64,000 nucleotides of DNA, taken from positions 782,501 through 846,500 of the forward strand of contig NZ_CP121694.1 of NCBI RefSeq assembly GCF_035573695.1, in the 5' to 3' direction. This stretch comes from Metallumcola ferriviriculae. Its GTDB lineage: Bacteria > Bacillota > JADQBR01. The notes beneath the pieces were generated by a model. It saw only the letters and a program-made list of their open reading frames with translations. It was not told the origin of the DNA and made no database searches. A program made the translations under genes and the position numbers. Numbering within the stretch: the first letter of the stretch is position 1; every line of letters begins with the position of its first letter. Below, piece by piece: positions 33,403 through 43,280 of this stretch.

Positions 33403-35247
33403 ATGTATATTTCTAAATTACGGATTGAAGGTTACAAAAACACAAATCGGGAATCAAGCGTCATCCTTAATAAAGGGTTAAATATTCTCGTTGGCGAAAA
33501 CGGCTCTGGAAAGACTGCAATAATTAATGCACTTAGGCTACTATTGAGAGAAAAAGAATCAAATACTGCTTTTTCGGAAGGAGACTTATATTGTTAATTA
33601 GATAAAAAGAACCGTGCTGATGAGGTGAAAATTACCGCCGAATTTTCTCGTTTGACCGAAGATGAAAAAATCACTTTTTTGACATGGTGTGGTGCGGATT
33701 TTAATGCACATTTACATTTATTGATATCGAAAAAATCCTCTCGATTTGGCTATTTCAAACGTAAACATTGGGGTGGCAACTCATCTGCCAGTATTTTTGA
33801 AGAAGATACGTTTGACTGTATTGAGTGTATATATTTGCCGCCATTGCGTGATGCGGAAAATAAACTAGCAAATGCCAGAAAGTCGAGATTAGCCATGCTT
33901 TTAAAGAAAAAGTATGGCGATAATACTAATTCGCTTGTCGAGAGTGTAAAAAAATTCAATGATGCCATTACTGAAAATACCGATGGGAAATATGCTGAGA
34001 TTGATTCGGTAAAAAAGAGTATTAACACAAAAATCAAAGAATCCCTTGGAAATGAACTTGGTCAAAGTGTCAATTTACAGTTTACTGAAACAACATTCAA
34101 TAAAATAGTCGAAAATATAAAAATGGTATTCTTTCCGAAAATCGGCGAAATAGATATAATGAAATTCAGAGATTTGGCCACCAATAGTTTGGGGTATAAT
34201 AATCTCCTTTATATTGCTACTGTGTTTGCTGAATTGGAATTAATCAAAGATTCAGACATATTTACAGCGTTGTTAATCGAAGAACCAGAAGCTCATTTGC
34301 ATCCGCAATTACAAGTGAAATTTATCAAATATCTCGAAACATTGTCTGATACTTTGCACAACGCACAGATTATTGTTTCTACGCACTCACCTGTGTTAGC
34401 TTCATCAGTTAGCGTTAATAAAATTATTCATGTTTCAGAACAGGATGAATGTATTAATGCGATAACTCTGAAGCAAAAGGTTTTTGGCGACACTGTTTCT
34501 GAAAAATATATTAACAGGTGGCTGGATGTAACAAAATCAACCATGCTTTTTTCGCGAGGAATTATCATGGTTGAGGGCATAGCTGAAGCACTAATACTTC
34601 CAAAATTAGCTGTAAATGTATTGAAAAAATATAATCGAAAAGCTGTTGCTGAAGGGAAGCGAGTATTAGCAAATAGTATTGAAGAAATGGGCATATCGGT
34701 TATCAATATCAACGGTATAAATTTCAAGTATTTCATGAAATTATTTTGTAATTTTGATAATTCTTCAGGACCGAATATACCAATCTTCTGTGCAGGCTTG
34801 AGCGATCGTGATCCTGATAAAGAAACTTATCCATTAAAAGGAGAAATGGTCACAGGAAATAATTCTGTATGCGATTATATTAATGATATCAATAGTAATA
34901 AATATTCCAGACTCTTTATATCGCCACTCAAAACGTTTGAATACGATATGGCTATGCTAAATCCAGCAGTTATGGCAAAGACATTGAAATCTCTATGGCC
35001 TACTGCAGATGGAACAGTATCTCCTGATCTTCAAAAGATTGTTGACAAACATAATAATTACCATACAGATTTATGTTCGTTACGTGATGATGCTAAATTC
35101 ATTTATAAGCATGTTGATAATTCACAAGTAGGAAAAGGCTTGTTTGCATATGCACTAGCCGAAGCTATAGACGAAGAGTATATTGTACCTGAATATATTG
35201 CGAGAGCAATATTATGGGCTTGTGGAGGCATCGAAGAGAATGTCTAA
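33403..35247 (+). pseudogene. OLD-family ATPase/TOPRIM nuclease (Gabija GajA-like) with in-frame stop
   Basis: Read through, this is a 614-codon OLD-family protein. The Walker A is GENGSGKT at residues 31-38, signature and Walker B LLIEEPEAHLHPQ near 295, and STHSPVLASS follows. The TOPRIM segment begins SRGIIMVEGIAEALILPKLA near 385. A TAA at 33595-33597 (codon 65) interrupts the frame, which then continues in the same frame from 33598. The gene overlaps the UvrD helicase start by 8 bases, the gajA-gajB arrangement. ATG at 33403 follows TGGAGG. Re-initiation downstream would lack the Walker A. Confidence 0.8.
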
Positions 35248-37204
35248 AAGAGAAAAGGAAAATATTCTTTCTGCGACACTATGTTTAGCTGATGATGCAC
35301 ACACATGTACATTTTTAAACGATAGTAAATGCAATAAACATGATAAATGCAGAATTTGTGAAAAGACAGAAAAGCAAATAGACTATATTCTTTCGCCTGT
35401 AAGTAAATGCACATACTTGTCGGCTTGTGCCGGAAGTGGTAAAACAGAAGTCCTTGGGATGAAAACTGCCTTTGAAATATGTCGTTGGAGTCAGAAGTCT
35501 TCTGGAATCGCAGTTTTAACTTTCACGAATGAAGCCGCAAACACAATCAAGGAAAGAGTTAGGCTGTTTTATCCTCGTGATATTCCGACAGTGCATTACA
35601 TAGGTACTCTTGCAAGTTTTATTCACGGATATATAGCTCAAAAGTTCGGATATGCTTTTTTTCAAAGGAATAGGGAAATATCAGATAAATCTTTTTCCGT
35701 AATAGATAAGAGTACGAAAATTTATGATAATACTTGGCTCAACAATTACACACTTAATTTTCCTATTCCGCCCAGAATGAGTTCTATTTATGCCAATCAA
35801 ATATCATTTCAACATAGCGATAATAAGTGGTACATTTACTTTGGCGAAAGTAATAGTATAGAAATTTCAGAGTATTATAAACAACCTACAATGCAAGAAA
35901 ATATCAATAAAATACGTAAGCGAAAGAAAAAAGATTATCTATTCAAATACAATTTCTTTAAAGACAAGATATTGGAATGTAAAAAGAAATTCTGGAGCGA
36001 TGGCTTTGCAAGTTTTGAAGATATGAACTTAATTGCTAAAAGTTGCTTAAAAGATGGTGGTATCGTAAAATTGCTAGCAAAAAAATTCCCGTTGATTATG
36101 GTAGATGAATGTCAAGATTTATCTTTTATTGAACTAGAAATGTTGGGCTTACTTAAAAATGCAGGAAGTAGCATTCACTATATTGGTGATTTAAACCAAG
36201 CCATTTATTCTTTTAAAGATGCAAAGCCACAATACCTGATAAAGCAAATATCCGAAAAAGGGTTCGAAACAATGTATCTAAGGGACAACTTTAGAAGTTG
36301 CCAGAAAATTGTTAACGTAGCTTGCGCATTGCAAAGTATTAACCGAGATATCATCGGACATGCGCAAGACTTGTGTTGTGGCAACGCGGCGGTATATTAT
36401 GAATATGAGAATGAAGAAGAGGCAGTTGATTTCTTCATAGAACTTTTACGTCGCTACCAAATAGCACCACAAGATGCTATTGCATTGACACGGAATTCAA
36501 GTTTAAAAAATAAACTTAATACTGGCACAACGTTAGACCATAAACAGCATGCTATTATTTACGCAGTTCAGTTGTGGAAAATTGACACACAGGAGAGCAA
36601 AAAGGAAGCCCTATTACTTATAGGATTGCAAATTCAAAAGTGGTTAAAAAGCAGGGGGAGAAAGGATAATTATTTTTGTCCGGATACTTTCGATGACGTA
36701 TTTAAGTGGCGATTGATGTTAAGGGATGTTTTAAATGGTTTTGTTGCTTCAGATGTTGTGAATGCGTTTAATGATAAAACTTATGCTGATTGGTATCATT
36801 CCGCTAAAGAAGAAGTAATAAAGATTGTAGACCAATATATACAGCAAGTATTGGGGCCTGACAAATCAATATATGGTAGTGCTACTTTAAGGACACCTTC
36901 TGGAACATCGTCAATATCAATACAAGTAATATCAGGTGACGAGTTTACCAAGCTTCGAATTGATACAATTCATTCCGTCAAGGGATGCTCTTATGACGCC
37001 GTCTTATTAGTTTCATCACCTGATGGACGCGGAAAAACGGGATATTGGGAAAACTGGATAGATGATAAGGATGAGACGACAAGATTTGGATATGTTGCAA
37101 GCACTCGGCCAAAATATTTATTAGCTTGGGCGGTTCCAAAACTGACTAATGAGCAACGTATTAAAATTGAAACTATAGGTTTACAGAATTGTATTGTAAA
37201 ATGA
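35240..37204 (+). CDS. UvrD-like SF1 helicase (Gabija GajB-like)
   Basis: 654-aa SF1A helicase. An N-terminal Cys cluster (CTFLNDSKCNKHDKCRICEK, ~20-39) precedes Walker A ACAGSGKTEV. Further motifs are LTFTNEAA (Ia), LIMVDECQDLS (II), IGDLNQAIYSF (III), RDNFRS (IV), IDTIHSVKGCSYDAVLLVS (V) and FGYVASTRPKYLL (VI). ATG at 35240 overlaps the end of the OLD-like gene. It is longer than typical GajB, mostly through the N-terminus and mid-region inserts. It is intact, unlike its partner. Confidence 0.88.
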   Translation: MSKREKENILSATLCLADDAHTCTFLNDSKCNKHDKCRICEKTEKQIDYILSPVSKCTYLSACAGSGKTEVLGMKTAFEICRWSQKSSGIAVLTFTNEAANTIKERVRLFYPRDIPTVHYIGTLASFIHGYIAQKFGYAFFQRNREISDKSFSVIDKSTKIYDNTWLNNYTLNFPIPPRMSSIYANQISFQHSDNKWYIYFGESNSIEISEYYKQPTMQENINKIRKRKKKDYLFKYNFFKDKILECKKKFWSDGFASFEDMNLIAKSCLKDGGIVKLLAKKFPLIMVDECQDLSFIELEMLGLLKNAGSSIHYIGDLNQAIYSFKDAKPQYLIKQISEKGFETMYLRDNFRSCQKIVNVACALQSINRDIIGHAQDLCCGNAAVYYEYENEEEAVDFFIELLRRYQIAPQDAIALTRNSSLKNKLNTGTTLDHKQHAIIYAVQLWKIDTQESKKEALLLIGLQIQKWLKSRGRKDNYFCPDTFDDVFKWRLMLRDVLNGFVASDVVNAFNDKTYADWYHSAKEEVIKIVDQYIQQVLGPDKSIYGSATLRTPSGTSSISIQVISGDEFTKLRIDTIHSVKGCSYDAVLLVSSPDGRGKTGYWENWIDDKDETTRFGYVASTRPKYLLAWAVPKLTNEQRIKIETIGLQNCIVK

Positions 37205-37250
37205 ATAAACTAACTTCACCTGATCCATATCACTTAAGAAAAAAATCTCT

Positions 37251-37397
37251 ATTATAGGAGAGTTGAGGGCAGAAGTCTTAAACTTTAAGCTTATTGAATT
37301 TCCCTTGATAGGGGTGTGCACCTTTTAGCGTTAATCCTAAACTTTTTAGCGTAAATCAATAACGCTAAATTGTATCAATATTTAAGTCATTAGACAA
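37251..37397 (+). repeat. 147-bp direct repeat, right copy (IS21-like end)
   Basis: Near-identical in layout to 26954-27100, including GGAGAGTTGAGGG at its left, TTAAGCTTATTGAATTTC in the middle, the iterated TTTTTAGCG units and CATTAGACAA at the right edge. Beyond the shared edge the two loci differ at once. Here the next codons are recombinase sequence. Confidence 0.7.
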
Positions 37398-38354
37398 GAT
37401 GAAAGCCGGTCCATTTCAGAAAATTCCACATGGGGCATCAGAAGACGCTTTGAACAGGGCAGGCTTCATATAAACCATACAAAGTTTTTAGGATACGATA
37501 AAGATGAAAACGGTAACCTTGTCATTAATAAAAAACAGGCCAAGATTGTTAGGAGAATTTATAAGGATTACCTCGATGGAAAGGGGCCAAACCGGATAGC
37601 TAGAGAGCTTGAAGATGAGGGAGTCCTTAACTGGAACGGAAAAGCTAAATGGTATGAAAGCAGCATTAGGAAGATGCTTAGTAATGAAAAATATAAGGGG
37701 GATGCCCTGCTTCAAAAGACCTATACGGTAGATTTTCTGACAAAGAAAAGAACGGAGAACAACGGCCAAGTACCAAAGTACTATGTAGAAGAAAGCCACC
37801 CAGCCATTATCGATAAGGATATGTGGGAAGCAGTGCAGCTTGAGATGCAAAGAAGAAAAGCCTTTGCAGAGAAACATGGTATTAAAAAGATAGACTACGC
37901 CACCATAGATAATCCCTTTGCAGGCAGGGTAATCTGCGGCCATTGCGGGAGCCCCTTTGGGAGAAAGGTGTGGAACTCTACCAATGATAGCCTGAGAAGG
38001 ATAGTCTGGCGGTGCAATAATAAGTACGCTACTAAAGGAGAAAAAGGCTGCGAGAACAAGCATGTGGATGATGGGGTTTTATACCAGGCATTTATAAATA
38101 CCTTTAATGCCATGCTGGAGAATAAAGATTACTTCATGGAGAAATGGTGGCAGAAGCAAGACAGCGGGGATTTACTTGAGAGATACAAGGCGCAGCAGTT
38201 TATGAGGATTATTAAAGAAGCTAAACCTAAGCAAGAGTTTGATATGGATTTATACTTTAAACTGGTTGAGAAGCTGACGGTGATTGAAGGAGATAAAATA
38301 ATTATAACCCTGCTTGATGGGACGGAAGTTGAATGTGAATTTTTACCCAGGTGA
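37395..38354 (+). pseudogene. Serine recombinase, 5'-truncated
   Basis: The frame opens at the repeat edge with QDESRSISENSTWGIRRRF, which is mid-resolvase domain in related proteins, so the catalytic N-terminus (~150 residues) is missing. The recombinase domain, zinc ribbon (CGHCGSPFGRKVW...CNNKY) and C-terminus ending TVIEGDKIIITLLDGTEVEC are intact. No ribosome binding site is visible. The truncation coincides exactly with the 147-bp repeat. Confidence 0.85.
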
Positions 38355-38773
38355 ATGCGACAACCCTCCAATCGTGCAAGTCTAATAATCGGTTAGCTGC
38401 CTTCGGTTGGTTTTAAATACCAATATTTTTAAAAAAAAGGAAGTATTGCAGGGGAATTAGGACGGGCGAAAAAAGAGATAGAGAGGTAATGGGAAAATAT
38501 GCCTAATAAGGATGGTGAAATATGTACTCACACGGGCTTTATAAAATAAATGGTTTCTTTTCCTATTATCATTTTACTTGTTTGAAAAGGATGGTACATA
38601 TCATTTTCGGGTGAGGTGCAATGGCGGTGTCTCCTTGTATATTGAAAGATTAGGCAGCAGTTTTGTCTTTTAGTTGAAGCTAGTTATGGTCAAAAAACTT
38701 TTGTATTGACAATTTTTGAGTCGTTTCTAGTGAAAAGGGTTTGGCTTATTATTCATTTGGAAGGTGGTCTAAC
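38355..38773. other. Intergenic region before surface-protein gene
   Basis: 419 bases without a supported gene. A TTGACA at about 38707 could be the -35 of the downstream gene, although no good -10 is seen. GGTTAGC...GGTTTT weak hairpins occur near 38390. No repeat shared with other loci was noticed. Confidence 0.4.
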
Positions 38774-41407
38774 ATGGGAATAAAGAAAAAATTGTTAGGA
38801 TTGGCGGTTATTATAATACTTTCTATTTGGACAAGTGTAGGGGTGGAAGCAGCAGATGGACTGTTGCCTGTTGAGCACAGGTCAATTTATGCGGGTTCTG
38901 CAGTATCTTACTATATAACTGCTGGAGGTAAACTTTATGGTGCTGGTAGAAATACGCAAAATCAGTTGGGAAATGGTACCAAAATAGATAGCGCTACGCC
39001 TATCTTAATACTCGAGGATGCCGTTTTTGTTGAAGGTGGCCTCAAAAACTATGCTATAACTTCTAATGGTGACCTATACACTTGGGGAGTTGATCGTGAC
39101 GGTCCATTGGAACCAGCAATTAAGCCCCATAAGATACTCAGTAATGTTTCCTCAGTTTCTGAATGTGGGGGCAGAGCTGTTGCTGTTTCTAGAAAAGGAG
39201 AATTATACGAAATTGATTATTATGATAATACAAGGAAACTTATGGATAATGTTAAGTCAGCGTCCGTGGGATATAGTTTTACAGTTGTAGTAAAAAGGGA
39301 TGGAACAGTGTTGTTTTGGGAGGGTAGTCTAGAAAAGGGGACTGCTCAACCAAAGGAGGTTCTTGATAATGTCGTACACGTTGTTTCTGGGTCGGGCCAT
39401 ACTTTGGCATTGAAGAATGATGGGACATTATGGGCTTGGGGAAATAACTATGATGGGCAGGTAGGTGTCGATTCTCGATATGCTAGAAACGGGAAAACTC
39501 CAACAAAAATTATGGAGAACGTCAGATATATAGATGCAGTTAATGGTCCTTCGGATTCGGAAAAAAATGGCGAAAGTTCGTTAGCAATAAAGAATGATGG
39601 CAGCCTATGGATATGGGGGAAGCGTGCTGGAGGAGGCCCATTTGGTGATGATATGCGTATGGATGTGCCATACAAAGTAATGGATGGTGTACTGACAGCT
39701 TCAATTGGGTCACATCTGTTAGCTGTAAAAATTGATGGGTCGCTGTGGGCAATGGGTTATAATAATACCGGACAGTTTGGAAACGGACAAACGTATTGGG
39801 TTGATCAGCCGGTTAAGATAATGAGTGACGTTAAGGATATTGCTGCTTCTGAAACATACGGGATGGCTATAAAGAATGACGGTACGGTCTGGGCATGGGG
39901 AAAAATAAAGAATGCTTCGGATGGAGATCGGTGGAGAGTGTATCGTGGCTGGGATGATATACAAAATGAAAAGGATTTGATTTCGAATACTCCGGTTAGA
40001 GTCTTTGATTTTGACAATGCGATTGAAATTGCAGCTGCGCCTGAACACAGACTTGTTTTGTTGGAGGATGGTTCTCTTTGGGCGTGGGGAGATAATTACG
40101 CTAGTAAATTGGGAGACAATACGACTAAGGATAGTGCTAACCCCATCAAAGTTATGGATGAGGTTAAAAGCATTGAAGTAAATCGAAATAACTCTCTTGC
40201 ATTAAAGTATGACGGGACATTGTACTCTTGGGGTGAGATTGAAACCCTATCTGAGTATGCTTCGAAACCGCCTCAAAAAAAAGCTGATAATGTAGTAGCA
40301 TTTGACTCTATGTGGGATGGAATTATTTACGTTTCAGAGGATGGGGAAATTTACAGCAGTGTTCATGCTGGCGAAGCTAATCCTAAGGTTGAAAAGGATC
40401 TATATAATGGTGATAACATCTGGGTGGTGCCGACAAACAATACTGGTCAGCCCTATGTACTACCGACAAACGTTACTAAACTTTTGGGTAACAGATTAAC
40501 AGGGTTACATTATACCTACGCCTTAACTTCAGATGGAACGTTCTATGGTGCTAATGCAGTTTCGGATAAGTTTGATTCAGAGCAGCAACCAATAAAAATT
40601 ATGGATGACGTAAAGGATATATCCGGAATGAATCCATACATTGTAAAGAGTGATGGTACTTTATTTAGATACGAATATGGTGACCCCAATAAACCTATAC
40701 TCAGTAACATACATAAAATCGATACGGCATGGGAATCTGGATTAAAATTAGCACTAGACAATGATGGAAACGTATATGCTTGGGGAGGTAACACTTATGG
40801 ACAAGTAGGAAATGGTACTCAATCATTTTATGCGGAACCAGTGCAGCTTCGAAACGGAATAATGGTCCCGAAAGATGAATACTCCCCTTCCCCCTGGGCT
40901 GTAGGTGAGATAGAGAAAGGGAAACAGTACAATCTTGTGACAGAAAAGGTACTGTCTTCATACCAGCGAGACATTACCAGAGAAGAATTCTGTGAAATTG
41001 TCGTTAAACTCTATGAAGCCTTGGCAGGAAAAACAGTCGCAGAGTCTTTAGATAGTAATTTTAGTGACACTAATAATCAGGAGATTTTAAAAGCTAACTC
41101 CCTGGGTATTGTCAAAGGTATCAGTGAAACTGAGTTTGCCCCATACGCTATCATTACAAGAGAGCAGATTGCAGTAATGTTTTACCGAACATTAATAGCA
41201 TTAGACCCTTCTCTGGCTAAAGAAAAATGGGAAGTAAATTTTGCCGACAAAAGTGAAATATCCAGTTGGGCACTTGATGCGATAGGTTTTATGAACGCCA
41301 ATGGGATTTTGGGCGGAATGGGAAACAACAAGGTTATTCCTAAAGGCAATGCCACCAGAGAGCAAGCTATCGCCCTTATTGTTCGTATTTTTGAGAAATT
41401 TAATTAG
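38774..41407 (+). CDS. Secreted RCC1-repeat surface protein with SLH domains
   Basis: 877-aa protein. ATG at 38774 (AAGGTGG upstream) opens a signal peptide (KKKLLGLAVIIILSIWTS ... VEAA). Residues ~40-710 carry many RCC1/BNR-like blade repeats of the LKNDGTLWAWGNNYDGQVG type. The C-terminal ~150 residues contain SLH modules (DITREEFCEIVVKLYEAL; ANSLGIVKGISETEFAPYA; WALDAIGFMNANGILGGMG) that anchor proteins to secondary cell-wall polymers. It is likely exported and displayed on the surface, with the propeller acting in binding. Confidence 0.9.
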   Translation: MGIKKKLLGLAVIIILSIWTSVGVEAADGLLPVEHRSIYAGSAVSYYITAGGKLYGAGRNTQNQLGNGTKIDSATPILILEDAVFVEGGLKNYAITSNGDLYTWGVDRDGPLEPAIKPHKILSNVSSVSECGGRAVAVSRKGELYEIDYYDNTRKLMDNVKSASVGYSFTVVVKRDGTVLFWEGSLEKGTAQPKEVLDNVVHVVSGSGHTLALKNDGTLWAWGNNYDGQVGVDSRYARNGKTPTKIMENVRYIDAVNGPSDSEKNGESSLAIKNDGSLWIWGKRAGGGPFGDDMRMDVPYKVMDGVLTASIGSHLLAVKIDGSLWAMGYNNTGQFGNGQTYWVDQPVKIMSDVKDIAASETYGMAIKNDGTVWAWGKIKNASDGDRWRVYRGWDDIQNEKDLISNTPVRVFDFDNAIEIAAAPEHRLVLLEDGSLWAWGDNYASKLGDNTTKDSANPIKVMDEVKSIEVNRNNSLALKYDGTLYSWGEIETLSEYASKPPQKKADNVVAFDSMWDGIIYVSEDGEIYSSVHAGEANPKVEKDLYNGDNIWVVPTNNTGQPYVLPTNVTKLLGNRLTGLHYTYALTSDGTFYGANAVSDKFDSEQQPIKIMDDVKDISGMNPYIVKSDGTLFRYEYGDPNKPILSNIHKIDTAWESGLKLALDNDGNVYAWGGNTYGQVGNGTQSFYAEPVQLRNGIMVPKDEYSPSPWAVGEIEKGKQYNLVTEKVLSSYQRDITREEFCEIVVKLYEALAGKTVAESLDSNFSDTNNQEILKANSLGIVKGISETEFAPYAIITREQIAVMFYRTLIALDPSLAKEKWEVNFADKSEISSWALDAIGFMNANGILGGMGNNKVIPKGNATREQAIALIVRIFEKFN

Positions 41408-41537
41408 GGTATATGGCAAATAATTAGGAGGGTGAAGTTTACCCGAGTGAATATGTCGAATAGTTATTTGATATCCCATAAGGTGAACCTGATATAATAA
41501 ACGGCAGGAAAACTGTCAGAAAGAAGGTTCATACAAA

Positions 41538-41873
41538 ATGGGAAGACGAAAATTTACAGCCGAATTCAAAACTAAAATCGTACTGGAGCTACTCAAAGAA
41601 GAAAAACAGATCGGCGAACTAGCAGCCGAACATGAGTTAAGCCCCAATCAACTGCGCAACTGGAAAAAAGATTTTTTAGAGAATGCACCACAGGTGTTCT
41701 CACAAAGCAAGCAAGAAAAAGAGCTTCGTGCCCAAGAAAAAGCTTTGGACGAAGAAAGAACCGAATTAATGGCAAAAGTCGGTCAACTCACTATTGAGAA
41801 TGACTGGCTCAAAAAAAAATCTAAAGAAGTTCTTGGGGTCGACTGGGAGAATAAGTCTGGTTTCAAAAAATAA
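41538..41873 (+). CDS. IS3 transposase OrfA
   Basis: 111-aa DNA-binding subunit: HTH KFTAEFKTKIVLELLKEEKQ and LSPNQLRNWKKDFL, then a leucine-zipper-like helix (EKALDEERTELMAKVGQLTI). AAAGAAGG precedes ATG. It ends at an A-rich stretch overlapping orfB. Confidence 0.92.
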   Translation: MGRRKFTAEFKTKIVLELLKEEKQIGELAAEHELSPNQLRNWKKDFLENAPQVFSQSKQEKELRAQEKALDEERTELMAKVGQLTIENDWLKKKSKEVLGVDWENKSGFKK

Positions 41874-42681
41874 CAAACTGCCGGTTAATCGGCAATGCCA
41901 GTTACTTGAGATCAATAGAACCAGTTTTTATTACACACCTAAAGAACCTGACAGAGAGCGCGAAAATATGATTAAAAACAGGCTTGATTACTGGCATACC
42001 AAGATGCCATATCTAGGGGTTAGGAAGCTTCGCAAAAAGCTACAGAATGAAGACCACATTAAGGTTGGCCGTAAGTTAATTAAACGCTATATGGACGAAA
42101 TGGGAATATATGCGGTCTATCCTAAACCCAACCTGTCAAAGCGTAATAAGCAGCACAAAATCTATCCTTACCTGTTAAGAAACCTAGATATTAATCGGGC
42201 AAACCAGGTTTGGGCCATTGACATTACCTACATTAAGATGGGCAGAAGTCATATGTATCTAACAGCCGTCATCGACTGGTATAGTCGTTACATAGTAGGC
42301 TGGGAACTATCAGATACTTTGGACACCGCACCGGTGTTAGCAGCAGTTAAAGAAGCTATCAACAGATACGGCACGCCGGAAATTATCAACAGCGATCAGG
42401 GGTCTCAGTTCACAAGCGCTGATTACACAGAATATTTAAAGAGCGTGAACATCAGACAAAGCATGGACGGCAAGGCCCGTTGGATTGATAATGTTATCAT
42501 AGAGCGATGGTTTAGAAGTCTAAAAACCGAACAAATCTACACACATGAATATCTAACACCTAGAGACCTAAGGATCGGTATTAGAGAATATATCCAAGAA
42601 TATAATATAGAACGACCACATCAAACCCATGACTACCTAACTCCTCAAGAAGTCTATCTGGGGATAAGCAAGGCAGCTTAA
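41794..42681 (+). CDS. IS3 transposase OrfB (DDE integrase)
   Basis: 295-aa open frame with an N-terminal HTH_21 region (RENMIKNRLDYWHTKMPYLG) and rve catalytic core: WAIDITYIKMG (first D), INSDQGSQFTSADY (second D) and NVIIERWFRSLKTE (E). TTG at 41794 opens the frame; conserved sequence starts around residue 25. It lies in the +1 frame relative to orfA, which contains a run of nine A bases, rather than in the usual -1 frame. Confidence 0.92.
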   Translation: MRMTGSKKNLKKFLGSTGRISLVSKNNKLPVNRQCQLLEINRTSFYYTPKEPDRERENMIKNRLDYWHTKMPYLGVRKLRKKLQNEDHIKVGRKLIKRYMDEMGIYAVYPKPNLSKRNKQHKIYPYLLRNLDINRANQVWAIDITYIKMGRSHMYLTAVIDWYSRYIVGWELSDTLDTAPVLAAVKEAINRYGTPEIINSDQGSQFTSADYTEYLKSVNIRQSMDGKARWIDNVIIERWFRSLKTEQIYTHEYLTPRDLRIGIREYIQEYNIERPHQTHDYLTPQEVYLGISKAA

Positions 42682-42772
42682 TAATAGCAAGACATATCGT
42701 ATATCAAAGTCAAGTAGGCTGATGGATAGTGCCGCCATGTGGACAACCCTCCGCTACGCTCCAGGTTGACGC

Positions 42773-42822
42773 ACAAGGCTTGGACAACAAAAACCGTGTT
42801 GTCCACACTCTCCACAGCCTCG
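42773..42822 (+). repeat. 50-bp repeat, copy 1
   Basis: Identical to 58179-58228 and 63022-63071. It contains a TGGACAAC/GTTGTCCA 8-bp stem with a 9-base loop. This copy lies in the 3' non-coding part of IS3 copy A. Confidence 0.8.
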
Positions 42823-42965
42823 GCGACTGGTCTAAAGTTTACGACGACGATAAAATCATTTCAAAAGAGGCAACTAATGTAAGCGTCAAACCATACCCAC
42901 GTTGTTTCCTTAGTCCGGCTGTGTCATAATCTTCCTCAAAGATCCTAAGAGAGGAAGATTTTACT

Positions 42966-43280
42966 GTGACAAGAGCAGAACTAAGAAAACTATGGGAAGA
43001 ACGGGTATCCGCCTTTAAAGCCAGCGGTCAGAGTGCCAATGCCTGGTGCAGAGATCATGACTTAAAGCCCAACCAGTTACATTACTGGCGTAAAAAACTT
43101 GAACCCAAAGAAGCTGCCGAAACACTATCGTCTAAATGGCTACCGCTAGAAATAAGCGATAAGTCCTATGAAGAAAACAACCTTTTCATAACGGTAGGGC
43201 AAGCTACTGTAGAAGTAAAGCCAGGGTTTGACCCGGCACTTCTTTTAGAAGTGGTGAGGACCTTAAAAGCATTATGCTAA
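42966..43280 (+). CDS. tnpA: IS66 TnpA
   Basis: 104-aa IS66 accessory protein; TRAELRKLWEERVSAFKASG and DHDLKPNQLHYWRKKLEP are typical of the IS66 OrfA DNA-binding HTH. GTG start after GAGGAAG. It overlaps tnpB by 7 bases. Confidence 0.9.
   Translation: MTRAELRKLWEERVSAFKASGQSANAWCRDHDLKPNQLHYWRKKLEPKEAAETLSSKWLPLEISDKSYEENNLFITVGQATVEVKPGFDPALLLEVVRTLKALC

Larger units (their letters stand above)
41483..42878 (+). mobile_element. IS3-family element, copy A (ends lost)
   Basis: 1396 bp identical to 61732-63127 apart from one base (A at 42615, G at 62864). The outer inverted repeats present in copy B are not seen here. The left 49 bases differ, and on the right the sequence stops where the IS66 inverted repeat begins. 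It includes orfA, orfB and the 3' non-coding segment. Confidence 0.85.

Noticed and set aside
37488-38063. 191-codon minus-strand frame
   Set aside because: Antisense to the truncated recombinase, whose sense frame is clearly conserved.
42729-42929. 66-codon frame after IS3 copy A (and the similar one at 62978)
   Set aside because: Lies in the 3' non-coding end of IS3 with the 50-bp repeat hairpin; no ribosome binding site.
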